64,000 nucleotides of DNA from NCBI GenBank assembly GCA_025667525.1, contig CM046882.1:548030630-548094629 (forward strand), written 5' to 3'. Source of the DNA: Glebionis coronaria. Taxonomy: Eukaryota > Streptophyta > Magnoliopsida > Asterales > Asteraceae. Below, in pieces: positions 33,418 to 42,773 of this stretch (the first letter of the stretch is position 1; every line of letters begins with the position of its first letter). Made by a program: the position numbers and the translations under genes. Below the pieces are notes generated by a model. The model was given only the letters and a program-made list of their open reading frames with translations, made no database searches and had not been told where the DNA came from.

Positions 33418-36400
33418 CCGGAAATCGCTCGATGCTCCGAAATTTCGCCAGCAAGTTTCTTGGTACGGTTAAATTTGGGAATGATCATATAGCAAAGATT
33501 ATGGGGTATGGTGAATATCAGATTGGAAACGTGACGATTTCTAGGGTATACTATGTAGAAGGTCTTGGTCATAACTTATTCTCAGTAGGACAGTTTTGTG
33601 ATTCCAACCTTGAGGTTGCTTTTCGACAACACACTTGTTTCATCCGCAACTTGGAAGGAAAAGATTTGTTGAAGGGATCTCGTGGTGCAAATCTTTATAC
33701 TTTGTCCTTACAAGACATGATGGCCGCTTCTCCAGTATGTCTTCTCTCTAAGGCATCTAAGACCAAGTCATGGTTATGGCATCGCAGATTATCTCATCTT
33801 AATTTTGATGCTATTAATCATCTGGCTAAAAACGAGTTGGTTCGTGGTCTTCCAAAGCTTAAATTTCACAAGGACCATTTATGTTCCGCGTGTTCAAGAG
33901 GGAAGAGCACTAAGAAATCTTACAAACCCAAAGCTGAAGACACTAATCAAGAAAAACTTCATCTTTTGCATATGGATCTTTGTGGGCCGATGAGAACTGA
34001 AAGTGTGAGCGGTAAGAAATTCATTCTGGTAATTGTGGATGATTTCTCAAGGTTTACATGGGTTAGATTTCTACGTACAAAGGATGAAGCTCCGAAGGCT
34101 ATCATTACTTTTCTGAAGTTCATCCAGGTACGTTTGAATACCACTGTCCGCCGTATTCGTACAGACAATGGTACAGAGTTCGTCAACCAGACTCTTCGTG
34201 ATTATTATGAAGGAGTTGGTATATCACATGAAACATCCGCTGCACGCACTCCACAACAAAACGGTGTCGTTGAAAGACGGAATCGTACACTTATGGAAGC
34301 TGCTAGGACCATGCTTATTTATGCGAACGCTCCATTGTTCTTGTGGGCAGAGGCTATTTCTACTACATGTTTCACCCAAAACCGTTCTATCATTCGGAAA
34401 CGCCATGGAAAAACACCTTATGAGCTTCTACATGACCGCAAACCCGATGTTTCATTTTTCCATGTGTTTGGTGCTCTGTGTTATCCAAACATCAATAGTG
34501 AGAACTTGGGTAAGCTTCAACCGAAAGCCGATATAGGTATTTTCATTGGTTACTCACCGTCCAAAAGAGCATACCGAATCTATAACCGTCGTCTTGGCAA
34601 GATTGTAGAAACTATGGACGCAGATTTCGACGAGCTGACAGCGATGGCTTCTGAGCAACACAGCTCTGAACCCGCGCTTCATGAGATGGGAACCGGTGCT
34701 ATTAGTTCCGGATTAGTTCCCAATAATCCTACTTCTACATCATTTTTACCACCATCAAGGCCCGAGTGGGATAAACTGTTTCAACCGTTGTTTGATGAAT
34801 TCTTCGATCCCCCGACTGATGAAGTTCCAGCACCTGTAGTAATTGCTCCAATACCTGAAGTGGTTGCTCAAGTTTATGAACCTTTATCTAATGCATCTAC
34901 AATTCACGTTGAACCGGATGCACCTTCACCAAGTGATTCTCAAACTACACCTGAATCATCACCCCTACTTGTGCCTAATGATGTGGAAGAGGATTCTACT
35001 GATCACGACTTGGAATTTGCTCACTTGCAAGAACTTCCTTTCTTTGGTGTAGCGATCCCTGAAGACCCTTCAGCCGCGTCTACCTCAGAAGAAGCTCCTT
35101 CTATTGTTCACTCCAGACCACCTAAGATTGAAAACCATAGCACTAAATGGACAAAAGATCACCCAATTAGGAATGTTATTGGAGATCTAGATCGACCAGT
35201 CTCTACACGCCATCAATTACAAGAGAATGCACTCTATTGTTACTTTGATGCATTTCTCTCTGAAGTTGAACCCAAAAATTGGCAGCAGGCTATGACCCAA
35301 TCATCTTGGATTGAAGCTATGCAGGAGGAACTAAACGAATTCCAACGACTTGAAGTATGGGACTTGGTTCCTCGCCCTGACAAGGTTAACATCCTTACTT
35401 TGTTATGGGTTTATAAGGTTAAACTTGATGAGATGGGTGCGGTATTGAAGAATAAGGCGAGATTGGTCGCTAGAGGATATAAACAAGCCTTGGGTATAGA
35501 CTTTGAGGAATCTTTTGCTCCTGTGGCTAGATTGGAGGCGATTAGACTATTCCTTGCGTTTGCTGCTCATATGAACATGATCGTCTATCAAATGGATGTA
35601 AAGACGGCATTTTTGAATGGTGAACTAAGGGAAGAGGTTTATGTTAGTCAACCGGATGGGTTCGTCAATACGGAGTCTCCTAATCATGTGTACAAGCTTA
35701 AGAAGGCTCTCTATGGGTTGAAACAAGCTCCACGCGCGTGGTATGATCTCCTGTCAACATATCTCATGTCGGAAGGCTTCTCCAAAGGCAAAGTGGACCC
35801 CACTCTATTCACTCTCAAGGACGGCAACGACATGCTTCTGGTACAAATTTATGTTGATGATATAATATTTGCTGCCACTAACATAGAATTGTCTAAACAA
35901 TTTGAGAAGATAATGTCCACACGCTTTCAGATGTCGATGATGGGAAAAATTTCATTTTTCTTAGGATTACAGATTTCTCAGAATCCCAGAGGCATCTTTA
36001 TTAATCAATCCAAATATGCTCTAGAATCTCTTAAGAAATATAACTTTGAGAATTGTGACCCCGTAGACACTCCAATGGTGGAGAAATCCAAGTTAGATGA
36101 AGATAGGAATGGGACTATTGTCGATCCAAAACTTTACCGTGGGATGATCGGCACCCTTCTATATCTGACTGCTAGCAGGCCTGATTTGCAATTTGCTGTA
36201 TGCATGTGTGCCCGGTATCAGGCTCGGCCTACCGAAAAGCACCTACATGTAGTTAAAAGGATCTTTCGGTATCTAAAAGGAACACTTCATCGTGGTCTAT
36301 GGTATCCGAAGGATTCTTCTATTGCTTTAATATCATACGCAGATGCCGATCATGCTGGATGTCAAGATACGAGGTGTAGCACTTCTGGATCTGTGCAACT

Positions 36401-36833
36401 CCTTGGAGATAGATTGATCAGTTGGTCTTCAAAAAGGCAGAAAAGCGCTGCAATATCAAGCACGGAGGCTAAGTACATCGCCATGTCCGGTTGTTGTGCT
36501 CAAGTCCTTTGGATGAGATCACAATTAACTGACTACGGTCTTGGATTTAACAAAATCCCGATGTATTGTGACAACAAGAGCGCCATTGCCCTTTGCTGCA
36601 ACTATGTTCAACACTCCCGGGCCAAGCACATAGACATTCGCTACCATTTCATTAAGGAGCAGGTGGAGAACGGAGTGATCGAGCTGTATTTTGTCACTAC
36701 TGAGTACCAGCTGGCGGATATGTTCACCAAAGCATTAGATCGAGGACGAATCGAGTTTTTGATCGACAAGCTTGGCATGAAATCATTCACGCCAGCGACT
36801 CTCAAAGAGTTGGCAGAAGAATCAGCTGAATAG
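33357..36833 (+). CDS. Copia2 pol: protease, integrase, RT, RNase H (intact)
   Basis: The pol frame opens at 33357 after a TGA, in the -1 frame relative to gag, with no ATG at the start. It is presumably made as a gag-pol fusion. Counting from 33366, the protease DSG is at residues 10-12. The integrase zinc head begins near His139 and its DDE triad is D204, D267 and E303, the last two spaced as D-x35-E. The RT YVDD box is at 829-832, and RNase H has YADADHAGC (first Asp 993), STEAKYIA and [10 protein letters not shown]. All catalytic residues I can place are present and the 1155 aa frame has no stop. The domain order is Copia. It ends [10 protein letters not shown]. Copia1 and Copia3 pol are the decayed counterparts. 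Confidence 0.96.
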   Translation, partial: YFQVVQIILWYLDSGCSKHMTGNRSMLRNFASKFLGTVKFGNDHIAKIMGYGEYQIGNVTISRVYYVEGLGHNLFSVGQFCDSNLEVAFRQHTCFIRNLEGKDLLKGSRGANLYTLSLQDMMAASPVCLLSKASKTKSWLWHRRLSHLNFDAINHLAKNELVRGLPKLKFHKDHLCSACSRGKSTKKSYKPKAEDTNQEKLHLLHMDLCGPMRTESVSGKKFILVIVDDFSRFTWVRFLRTKDEAPKAIITFLKFIQVRLNTTVRRIRTDNGTEFVNQTLRDYYEGVGISHETSAARTPQQNGVVERRNRTLMEAARTMLIYANAPLFLWAEAISTTCFTQNRSIIRKRHGKTPYELLHDRKPDVSFFHVFGALCYPNINSENLGKLQPKADIGIFIGYSPSKRAYRIYNRRLGKIVETMDADFDELTAMASEQHSSEPALHEMGTGAISSGLVPNNPTSTSFLPPSRPEWDKLFQPLFDEFFDPPTDEVPAPVVIAPIPEVVAQVYEPLSNASTIHVEPDAPSPSDSQTTPESSPLLVPNDVEEDSTDHDLEFAHLQELPFFGVAIPEDPSAASTSEEAPSIVHSRPPKIENHSTKWTKDHPIRNVIGDLDRPVSTRHQLQENALYCYFDAFLSEVEPKNWQQAMTQSSWIEAMQEELNEFQRLEVWDLVPRPDKVNILTLLWVYKVKLDEMGAVLKNKARLVARGYKQALGIDFEESFAPVARLEAIRLFLAFAAHMNMIVYQMDVKTAFLNGELREEVYVSQPDGFVNTESPNHVYKLKKALYGLKQAPRAWYDLLSTYLMSEGFSKGKVDPTLFTLKDGNDMLLVQIYVDDIIFAATNIELSKQFEKIMSTRFQMSMMGKISFFLGLQISQNPRGIFINQSKYALESLKKYNFENCDPVDTPMVEKSKLDEDRNGTIVDPKLYRGMIGTLLYLTASRPDLQFAVCMCARYQARPTEKHLHVVKRIFRYLKGTLHRGLWYPKDSSIALISYADADHAGCQDTRCSTSGSVQLLGDRLISWSSKRQKSAAISSTEAKYIAMSGCCAQVLWMRSQLTDYGLGFNKIPMYCDNKSAIALCCNYVQHSRAKHIDIRYHFIKEQVENGVIELYFVTTEYQLADMFTKALDRGRIEFLIDKLGMKSFTPATLKELAEESAE

Positions 36834-36920
36834 TCGTGGTAAACTATTCAGAGTATCCTTTGGTTGTGATCATGTATATTATCGTAAATATATAAACCAC
36901 AAAAAGAAAATACAAAAATA

Positions 36921-37043
36921 TAAAACCAACAAAAACCATAAAAAATAAAACCAACAAAAACCATAAAAAATATAAAACCAACAAAAACCATAAAAAATAT
37001 AAAACCTAAAAAAACCATAAAAATTATAAAACCAAGAAAAACC
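36921..37043 (+). repeat. A-rich tandem repeat in Copia2 after pol
   Basis: Four to five imperfect 22-28 bp units with the core AAAACCAACAAAAACCATAA. Open minus-strand frames over it (GFIFFMVF repeats) are a by-product. Confidence 0.85.
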
Positions 37044-37479
37044 AAAAATATTTTTCGTTTTAAATCGGGCATGTCTTTTAGTACGGTAATATTTACGGCC
37101 TTAGAAATGTCGATCAATATTGACACGGTGCCATAAATAGAGTCCGTATAAAAGTTGTACATTTTTAAAACATGCCCATTATGGCTTGTAGTTATTTCTG
37201 ACTGCAACCCGGTTTTCATATTAAAGTCACGTATTTCCTTGGAAAACGTTGGCTCAGAACGGGAATTAATTTTCTCGGGCGTGATTTACAAGCCAAATCA
37301 TGCAAAGGGATCAAGTTTACTTTACAACTTGGTCTAACACGAATTTGTGTACGTCTCAGTGCATTAATTTGTTAAAATAAGAGAAATCTTATTGACACCA
37401 CGAATCAAACCTTTTCAAGATATACATTGGAAATGCTTTCATCAATATTTGACTCTTTAAATAGAAAACGGGTCATCGT

Positions 37480-37490
37480 TTAAGGGGGAG
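37480..37490 (+). other. PPT-like tract upstream of ORF3
   Basis: TTAAGGGGGAG, matching the true tract at 45023 (TTAGGGGGAGAT) apart from one A. Further copies follow ORF3 at 42958-42968, 43065-43075 and 43163-43173. Confidence 0.6.
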
Positions 37491-38149
37491 AAAATAGTAA
37501 AATCATCTTCGTCATTAAAATTGATTTTCAAAAGTGATTGTGAAAATTAAGGGCTACATGGTAATTGAGTGGTTTTGCTTTAGAAAACGACTTGTGTTCG
37601 TTCTAAGTGATAGGCATTGCTTTTAGATATTGGAGATATGCTAATAGATTGCGTTTGCTAAGTTGTGTGTACGTTGAACAAGAGTTAAGTGAAATGAAAA
37701 AGTTGGAAACAAAAAGGAAATGAATAGATAATTGAGGGACTAAAAGTGTCACTTGTTGAAACTTGGCAAATTTTTGACCTAAGTCAAAACATAAACCCCC
37801 CGCCCCTCACTATTCATTCTCACTGTTTATCTCTCACTTTGCCGCCATTGTTACACACACTCACAAGAAATCAAACCACTAATTTCATCCATCTAGATCC
37901 TGTTCTTTCGACTAAATAAGGTATATACATCAATATGTTAACTTCTAATCTACATTTCTTATCATATAATTCTGTTAAACATGCTCAATTAATCAGTTTA
38001 ATCCATTTAGGGTTTATGATTAAATTAAGGTTAATTAACTAAGGATTTGTGGTGGGTTTTATGCGGATTTGTATGATATGATGTTTATATGCCTTAGTTT
38101 GCCTTAGAAACTCACAAACGCGCTAGATTAATCATCATAAGCTGTGTTT

Positions 38150-38675
38150 GAAAAGTTCCGGATGAACTAGGATAAGAACTTCCGAATGAAGGATTTCTTC
38201 TGAAAAACTTCCGAATGAGGAAGTTCCGAATGAAGGACTTCCGAATGAAGGAAGTTCCGAATGAAGAACTTCCGGATGAAGGAAGTTCCGAATGAAGAAC
38301 TTCCGGATGAAGGAAGTTCCGAATGAAGAACTTCCGGATGAAGGAAGTTCCGAATGAAGGAATGTTCCGGATGAAGGAAGTTCCGAATGAAGAACTTCCG
38401 GATGAAGGAAGTTCCGAATGAAGAACTTCCGGATGAAGGAAGTTCCGAATGAAGAACTTCCGGATGAAGGAAGTTCCGAATGAAGAACTTCCGGATGAAG
38501 GAAGTTCCGAATGAAGAACTTCCGGATGAAGGAAGTTCCGAATGAAGAACTTCCGGATGAAGGAAGTTCCGAATGAAGAACTTCCGGATGAAGAAGTTCC
38601 GAATGAGGAGAAGTTCCGAATGAAGAATGTTCCGGATGAAGATGTTCCGAATGAGGAAAAGTTCCGGATGAAGAG
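38150..38675 (+). repeat. Leader array 2: 31-bp TTCCGAAT/TTCCGGAT hairpin minisatellite before ORF3
   Basis: The core is about nine perfect copies of a 31-bp dimer (GAAGTTCCGAATGAA plus GAACTTCCGGATGAAG) at 38265-38590, with irregular units on both sides. Each dimer contains GAACTTCC-GGATGAA-GGAAGTTC, an 8-bp perfect stem with a 7-nt loop. The array ends about 139 nt before the ORF3 ATG, almost the same spacing as array 1 to gag. Confidence 0.93.
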
Positions 38676-38813
38676 TTTGATTATTATTGTTTGCATGATA
38701 TATATGTACTTGTTGGTTTATCTTATGAAATGTGTTATGCTTAGAAGTAAGAACGATATATATCTATATGTTTTTGTGCATCAACCTTTCATGTCTTATC
38801 TTAAGCAGATACA
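38676..38813 (+). other. ORF3 leader
   Basis: 138 nt between array 2 and the ORF3 ATG, T-rich, with no upstream stop-free frame of note. TATATATGTACTTG at 38699 could be a weak TATA, but nothing confirms a promoter. Confidence 0.5.
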
Positions 38814-41800
38814 ATGACTAATCCAACAGTACAAGCTATCCAAGAATCTAGAGAAGCCGATATTGCTAAAGCACGAACCCTTAAGTTTATACCCAACAAC
38901 TACCGGCTGAAGCAAGTCTCTAAATCCACTCACCATGGTTTTAAGGTCGCCATAGCCATTCTCGATAATTCTCATTTCAAGAACGCCCTTAGGAGTACAG
39001 CCTCGGTGCCTTATGAGTATATGTTTGAATTTTGGGCTACCAAGGATTTCACTTCGAACAAGATCACCTTCACCATCGACAACAAGCAGCATACACTCAC
39101 AGTTTCAGACTTCCGTAAGATTCTTGGTATACGGGATACACCCAAAGGCATGTCATTCTCGAGGGATCCTACTAAAGATGAACTCGTGGAGTTATTTGAA
39201 GCACTTGGATGTCCGGAAATACGAGTTGCGTCTGAGTTCACCACTGCTAAGGTAGGACAACCTTGGAGAGCGTTGATGGGTATTCTCAGTAAATGTCTTA
39301 CACCAAAAATGAGTGGCCATGATGCTTTGCGCAGTCCGATAATAAACCTCTTCTATGGCATGTACAAAGCTGCAAATTCAGATTATGCTTTGTTGATATG
39401 GGAAGAATTCACCTTTCAACTCTTCTACAACAAGAAGCTGAAGACAAACTTCTTTCCTTATCCTCGGTTTATTAAGCTTATCATAAATTATTTTATGAAG
39501 CTTGATGCTACTATCGATAGGCGTGCAGCAGGTCGCTATCACACTGAAGAAGCTGATGATACTGTAGATCTGAGGCATGAAGGACCGTCTATTGGTGTGA
39601 TTCCGGGTCCTATTCCTGATTACCTTCTATCCGATAAAATCAAAGGTTCTGCTGATTACAAGCTACTACAGATAGAAATCAAGAGGCTAAAAGCAAACCT
39701 TCAAACTGGAGAAGACTCATCCACAACGGTTAAGAGTAAAGGTAAACGCAAACAACCAGCTGCGTTACCTGAACCCAAAACCAAGAAGAAGAAGACAGAG
39801 GGTAAGAAGGGAAAGGGTAAGGATGTGATGCGTCTACGTGACGAAGAAGATATTGTTGATCCTACTCTGGATAAAACCGAGAAGCAAATGATGAAGATTG
39901 CTATTCAAAGGAGTAGGAAAGATACTGGCGGTAGTGGTTCAGGTGCAAGGGTAGATATTGAGGATGAGTACGTGGAACCAGATGATGTTGATGAGTTTGG
40001 GTCACCTGAACACTATTCCACTTCGAAGGAGCCATCAATCCCTATTTCAGCAAGTGTGGAAAAGGAACCTGTTGCTCCTACGATCATGGTGTCAACTCAA
40101 CCCTTAACAACTCAACCTCCACCAATCCAACCCTTACCAACCAGACCAGCTTCAACACCATTTCTTCCACCACCTATAATTCCCATCCTTAGCACCGCAG
40201 TAACAACCGAGCCTCTTCAGTCAACCCAGAGCAGCTCTTCAACATCTGCAATGGCTGCATTAGTGATGGCCGAAATGTTTGACAAACATGTGGATACTCA
40301 CAAACGCGAAATGGATGAACTTCGCCAAGAGTTGCAAAGACGAGCTCAAAGGGAAGAAGCATCTAGGAAAGCCCAAGAGGAGATGATTGCTAGGTTCGCG
40401 TCAGATATGGAGTTGACTCGAAAAGCACATGCAGAAGAGCTTGCTCGGGTTAAGCAGGCTGAGGCTGATAAGCATGCTGCACGCATTACCAGACTTCAAG
40501 CGATGAGGGATAAGTACAAAGAGCAAAAAGAAGCACTTGAAGCCTCTGTGAAAGAAAGAGTGCAAGAATCCGTTGAATCCTTAATGCCTAAACTTCGTGA
40601 TGAGTTGAAGACACTTGCTGCTGACAACTTGATGGTCAAATCATCCAATCCTTCAGAAGCCGCATACAAGATTGCTTATGACCTGACGGATTTTGAATTG
40701 AAGAAGATCCTTAAGGCTCGTATGGTGGAACTTGGATCATTTGATAAGTCTAGAATTCAACGGGCTCTATACAAATCCCTGAATGATGCTATCATGGAGG
40801 ATGATAGATTATTCAAAACGTTTGGAAGTGTGGTACCATATCACATCTTACCTGAGGCAGAAAGGGAAGAAAGTGAAGAAGAGGGTACGGGTGAAGAAGA
40901 GGAAGAAGAAGAAGAAGAAGCGGAAAAGGATAAAGACGATGACGAGGGTGGTGATGATGATGAGGATGATGAGGATGATGACGAGGATGAGGATGATGAT
41001 GATGGCGATGATGGTGGTGATGAGAATCAGGAGAGTGCTAGGGGTAGTAACGGGGATGACAATCAGGATGATGATGGGGGTGAACAGCCGAAAAAGGGAG
41101 ACAAGGTTACCAGCTCCAAGAAAACTGTTGCTAAGACTGGAACCAAGTCCACAAAAGATGCAGCACAGAAGGACAAATCGACATCGACGGAATCAAGACG
41201 AACTAAGTGGCGCCACGATGTGAATGCCACTACAGCGTCATCGGCTCCCGGTATCTCTATCGCTGTATCTTTACCTATTACCACTAACCCCATTAGTTCT
41301 GTTGTTGTTGCTCCTGTGATCGCAGAATCAGTGACGGAACCCGAAGCTGCACAACACTCTCCAGTTCACGACACTGCCGAAATGCCTGAAACTGAACCAG
41401 CAGATGTTCGCACTTCTACTCCTCAACAACAAGCACAACAATCTACGGTTCCTGAACCAAGCACACGTGACTGGGAAGACACGTTGGAGATAGACGAGTC
41501 TGCACCACCACAAGCTTGGATCACGGTAGCAGCACAATATGATCCGATCACAGACGCTGACAAAGATGTGTTGTATCTCCGTATCCGAAGTCCGATTGAC
41601 TTATGTGCATTTTTTGCTCATGAGTATAAGACTTCGGTTACTCCATCCTTGGTCAAGAAAGCGCTGAAAGATAAGAGACTGCGTGCCAAAACCCGATTAA
41701 CTCGAATGGAGTTCGAATACTATGCCGATGAGATCCTGAAGGCTCTGAAAACCGTTCAACGGCCAGGTCTTCATGAATCAGAAAGAGCTCCACCTCCAAT

Positions 41801-42773
41801 GGATCCTGCTCAAGATAATCAGATTGCTCTTGACTTTTTCGTCACCAACGATCTTGTGTATCTACTGAAGGGATCATCAAAGTACGCAACCTCCCTGACC
41901 TTGCTGAAAGCTGCCAACTGGGGGACAATACCCTTTATCGAGGAAAAGGTAAACAGACTCTGGGTCCCTAAGATAAATCGTAATTATGATATGTATGCTG
42001 TCATAGGTGCATCTCATTGGGACGAACGAGTCCGAAGGGCGTACAGGGGTTGCTGCTTGGTCAATTCTGGAAGCAATGTTAGATCCGACATCCGCATCTC
42101 CAGCATCTTAGGAATGAAAACTGAAGCCAAAAACGGCTATTATCATGTGACGGAGATTCGCTTGAAAAGGGAGGATGACAGGGAATACAAAATCCAGCAA
42201 GGAGACTTTTCAATCATTCGCCTGGAGGATATCGAAGATATGCTGCTTCTGATGACCCGAGATCAACTTACACACATTCCTCGTGAAGACCTGATTGCTT
42301 TGAATACAGCACTTCGCATGTTTACACGAAGCGTTGTCATCAAGTCACGAGTTGAAGACCTTCAGTTGGGAGTCGAAAGCTATCAGAGGAAGCTCAATTT
42401 AACCCGTCCTGTGAATCAAGTGCTACCTCAACATGTAGAAAGATGTCCCTATACCGGCATTTCTGTCCCAAATTACGGCATTTTCTACTTGAACAGTCGA
42501 GGTTTGATGAAGTTTATGAGGGTGGGGGAGCTCCACAAGTATAGTGATGGAACTCTTATACAAGTCAGAGGAAAGTTGGAGCATCTGAACTCGGGTGGGA
42601 CTTTGCCAGAGATGACGGAGGATTGGCATCCGGGTTACCGGCAGATGGCAAAGTACGTGATCAAGAAGATTGATCAAAAGCTCCGTGAACGTAGATTGAT
42701 GAGGAGCTTGGAAAGATTCGTGGGTGGAAGACCGTATCTAGTGCACCACAAGCTACTGCAACGATCCATCTAA
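38814..42773 (+). CDS. Copia2 ORF3: 1319 aa protein of unknown function
   Basis: A single open frame from ATG 38814 (GATACAATGACT), in the position where SIRE-type elements carry an 'env-like' ORF. I see no signal peptide or transmembrane segment, so an envelope role is not supported. Regions: an N-terminal globular part (1-300, with FPYPRFIKLIINYF), a Lys-rich likely nuclear signal (KTKKKKTEGKKGKGK, about 321-335) and a Pro/Thr-rich linker (about 415-465). A coiled coil follows (about 480-585, HKREMDELRQELQRRAQ), then an acidic run (about 686-745, EEEEEEEEEAEKDKDDDEG) and a C-terminal conserved block (about 925-1310, with VEDLQLGVESYQRKLN). From memory, the two globular blocks resemble hypothetical proteins common in Asteraceae repeats. 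Copia1 and Copia3 lack this ORF. Confidence 0.85.
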   Translation: MTNPTVQAIQESREADIAKARTLKFIPNNYRLKQVSKSTHHGFKVAIAILDNSHFKNALRSTASVPYEYMFEFWATKDFTSNKITFTIDNKQHTLTVSDFRKILGIRDTPKGMSFSRDPTKDELVELFEALGCPEIRVASEFTTAKVGQPWRALMGILSKCLTPKMSGHDALRSPIINLFYGMYKAANSDYALLIWEEFTFQLFYNKKLKTNFFPYPRFIKLIINYFMKLDATIDRRAAGRYHTEEADDTVDLRHEGPSIGVIPGPIPDYLLSDKIKGSADYKLLQIEIKRLKANLQTGEDSSTTVKSKGKRKQPAALPEPKTKKKKTEGKKGKGKDVMRLRDEEDIVDPTLDKTEKQMMKIAIQRSRKDTGGSGSGARVDIEDEYVEPDDVDEFGSPEHYSTSKEPSIPISASVEKEPVAPTIMVSTQPLTTQPPPIQPLPTRPASTPFLPPPIIPILSTAVTTEPLQSTQSSSSTSAMAALVMAEMFDKHVDTHKREMDELRQELQRRAQREEASRKAQEEMIARFASDMELTRKAHAEELARVKQAEADKHAARITRLQAMRDKYKEQKEALEASVKERVQESVESLMPKLRDELKTLAADNLMVKSSNPSEAAYKIAYDLTDFELKKILKARMVELGSFDKSRIQRALYKSLNDAIMEDDRLFKTFGSVVPYHILPEAEREESEEEGTGEEEEEEEEEAEKDKDDDEGGDDDEDDEDDDEDEDDDDGDDGGDENQESARGSNGDDNQDDDGGEQPKKGDKVTSSKKTVAKTGTKSTKDAAQKDKSTSTESRRTKWRHDVNATTASSAPGISIAVSLPITTNPISSVVVAPVIAESVTEPEAAQHSPVHDTAEMPETEPADVRTSTPQQQAQQSTVPEPSTRDWEDTLEIDESAPPQAWITVAAQYDPITDADKDVLYLRIRSPIDLCAFFAHEYKTSVTPSLVKKALKDKRLRAKTRLTRMEFEYYADEILKALKTVQRPGLHESERAPPPMDPAQDNQIALDFFVTNDLVYLLKGSSKYATSLTLLKAANWGTIPFIEEKVNRLWVPKINRNYDMYAVIGASHWDERVRRAYRGCCLVNSGSNVRSDIRISSILGMKTEAKNGYYHVTEIRLKREDDREYKIQQGDFSIIRLEDIEDMLLLMTRDQLTHIPREDLIALNTALRMFTRSVVIKSRVEDLQLGVESYQRKLNLTRPVNQVLPQHVERCPYTGISVPNYGIFYLNSRGLMKFMRVGELHKYSDGTLIQVRGKLEHLNSGGTLPEMTEDWHPGYRQMAKYVIKKIDQKLRERRLMRSLERFVGGRPYLVHHKLLQRSI

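Larger units (their letters stand above)
36834..38149 (+). other. Copia2 inter-ORF region (pol to array 2)
   Basis: No supported gene. It contains A-rich tandem repeats (36921-37043), a block with TGACACGG(T/C)GCCATAAATAGAG (near 37120) conserved in Copia1 and Copia3, and a PPT-like TTAAGGGGGAG at 37480-37490. A pyrimidine-rich stretch at 37790-37920 precedes array 2. Confidence 0.75.

Noticed and set aside
36848..37219. Membrane-like minus-strand frame (GFIFFMVF repeats)
   Set aside because: Antisense of an A-rich tandem repeat.
28035..38675. Possible CRISPR arrays
   Set aside because: The units are contiguous minisatellites without unique spacers, in a plant element.
38112..38696. 194 aa minus-strand frame rich in SSFGTSFIR
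   Set aside because: It is an antisense reading of array 2, opened by repetition. No ORF exists in relatives.
40783..41223. 146 aa basic frame (KKRKKKKKKRKR, MMRMM repeats)
   Set aside because: Out-of-frame shadow of the GAA/GAT-rich acidic tract of ORF3.
38814..42773. ORF3 as an envelope glycoprotein
   Set aside because: No signal peptide, hydrophobic membrane span or Cys-rich ectodomain; the protein is highly charged.
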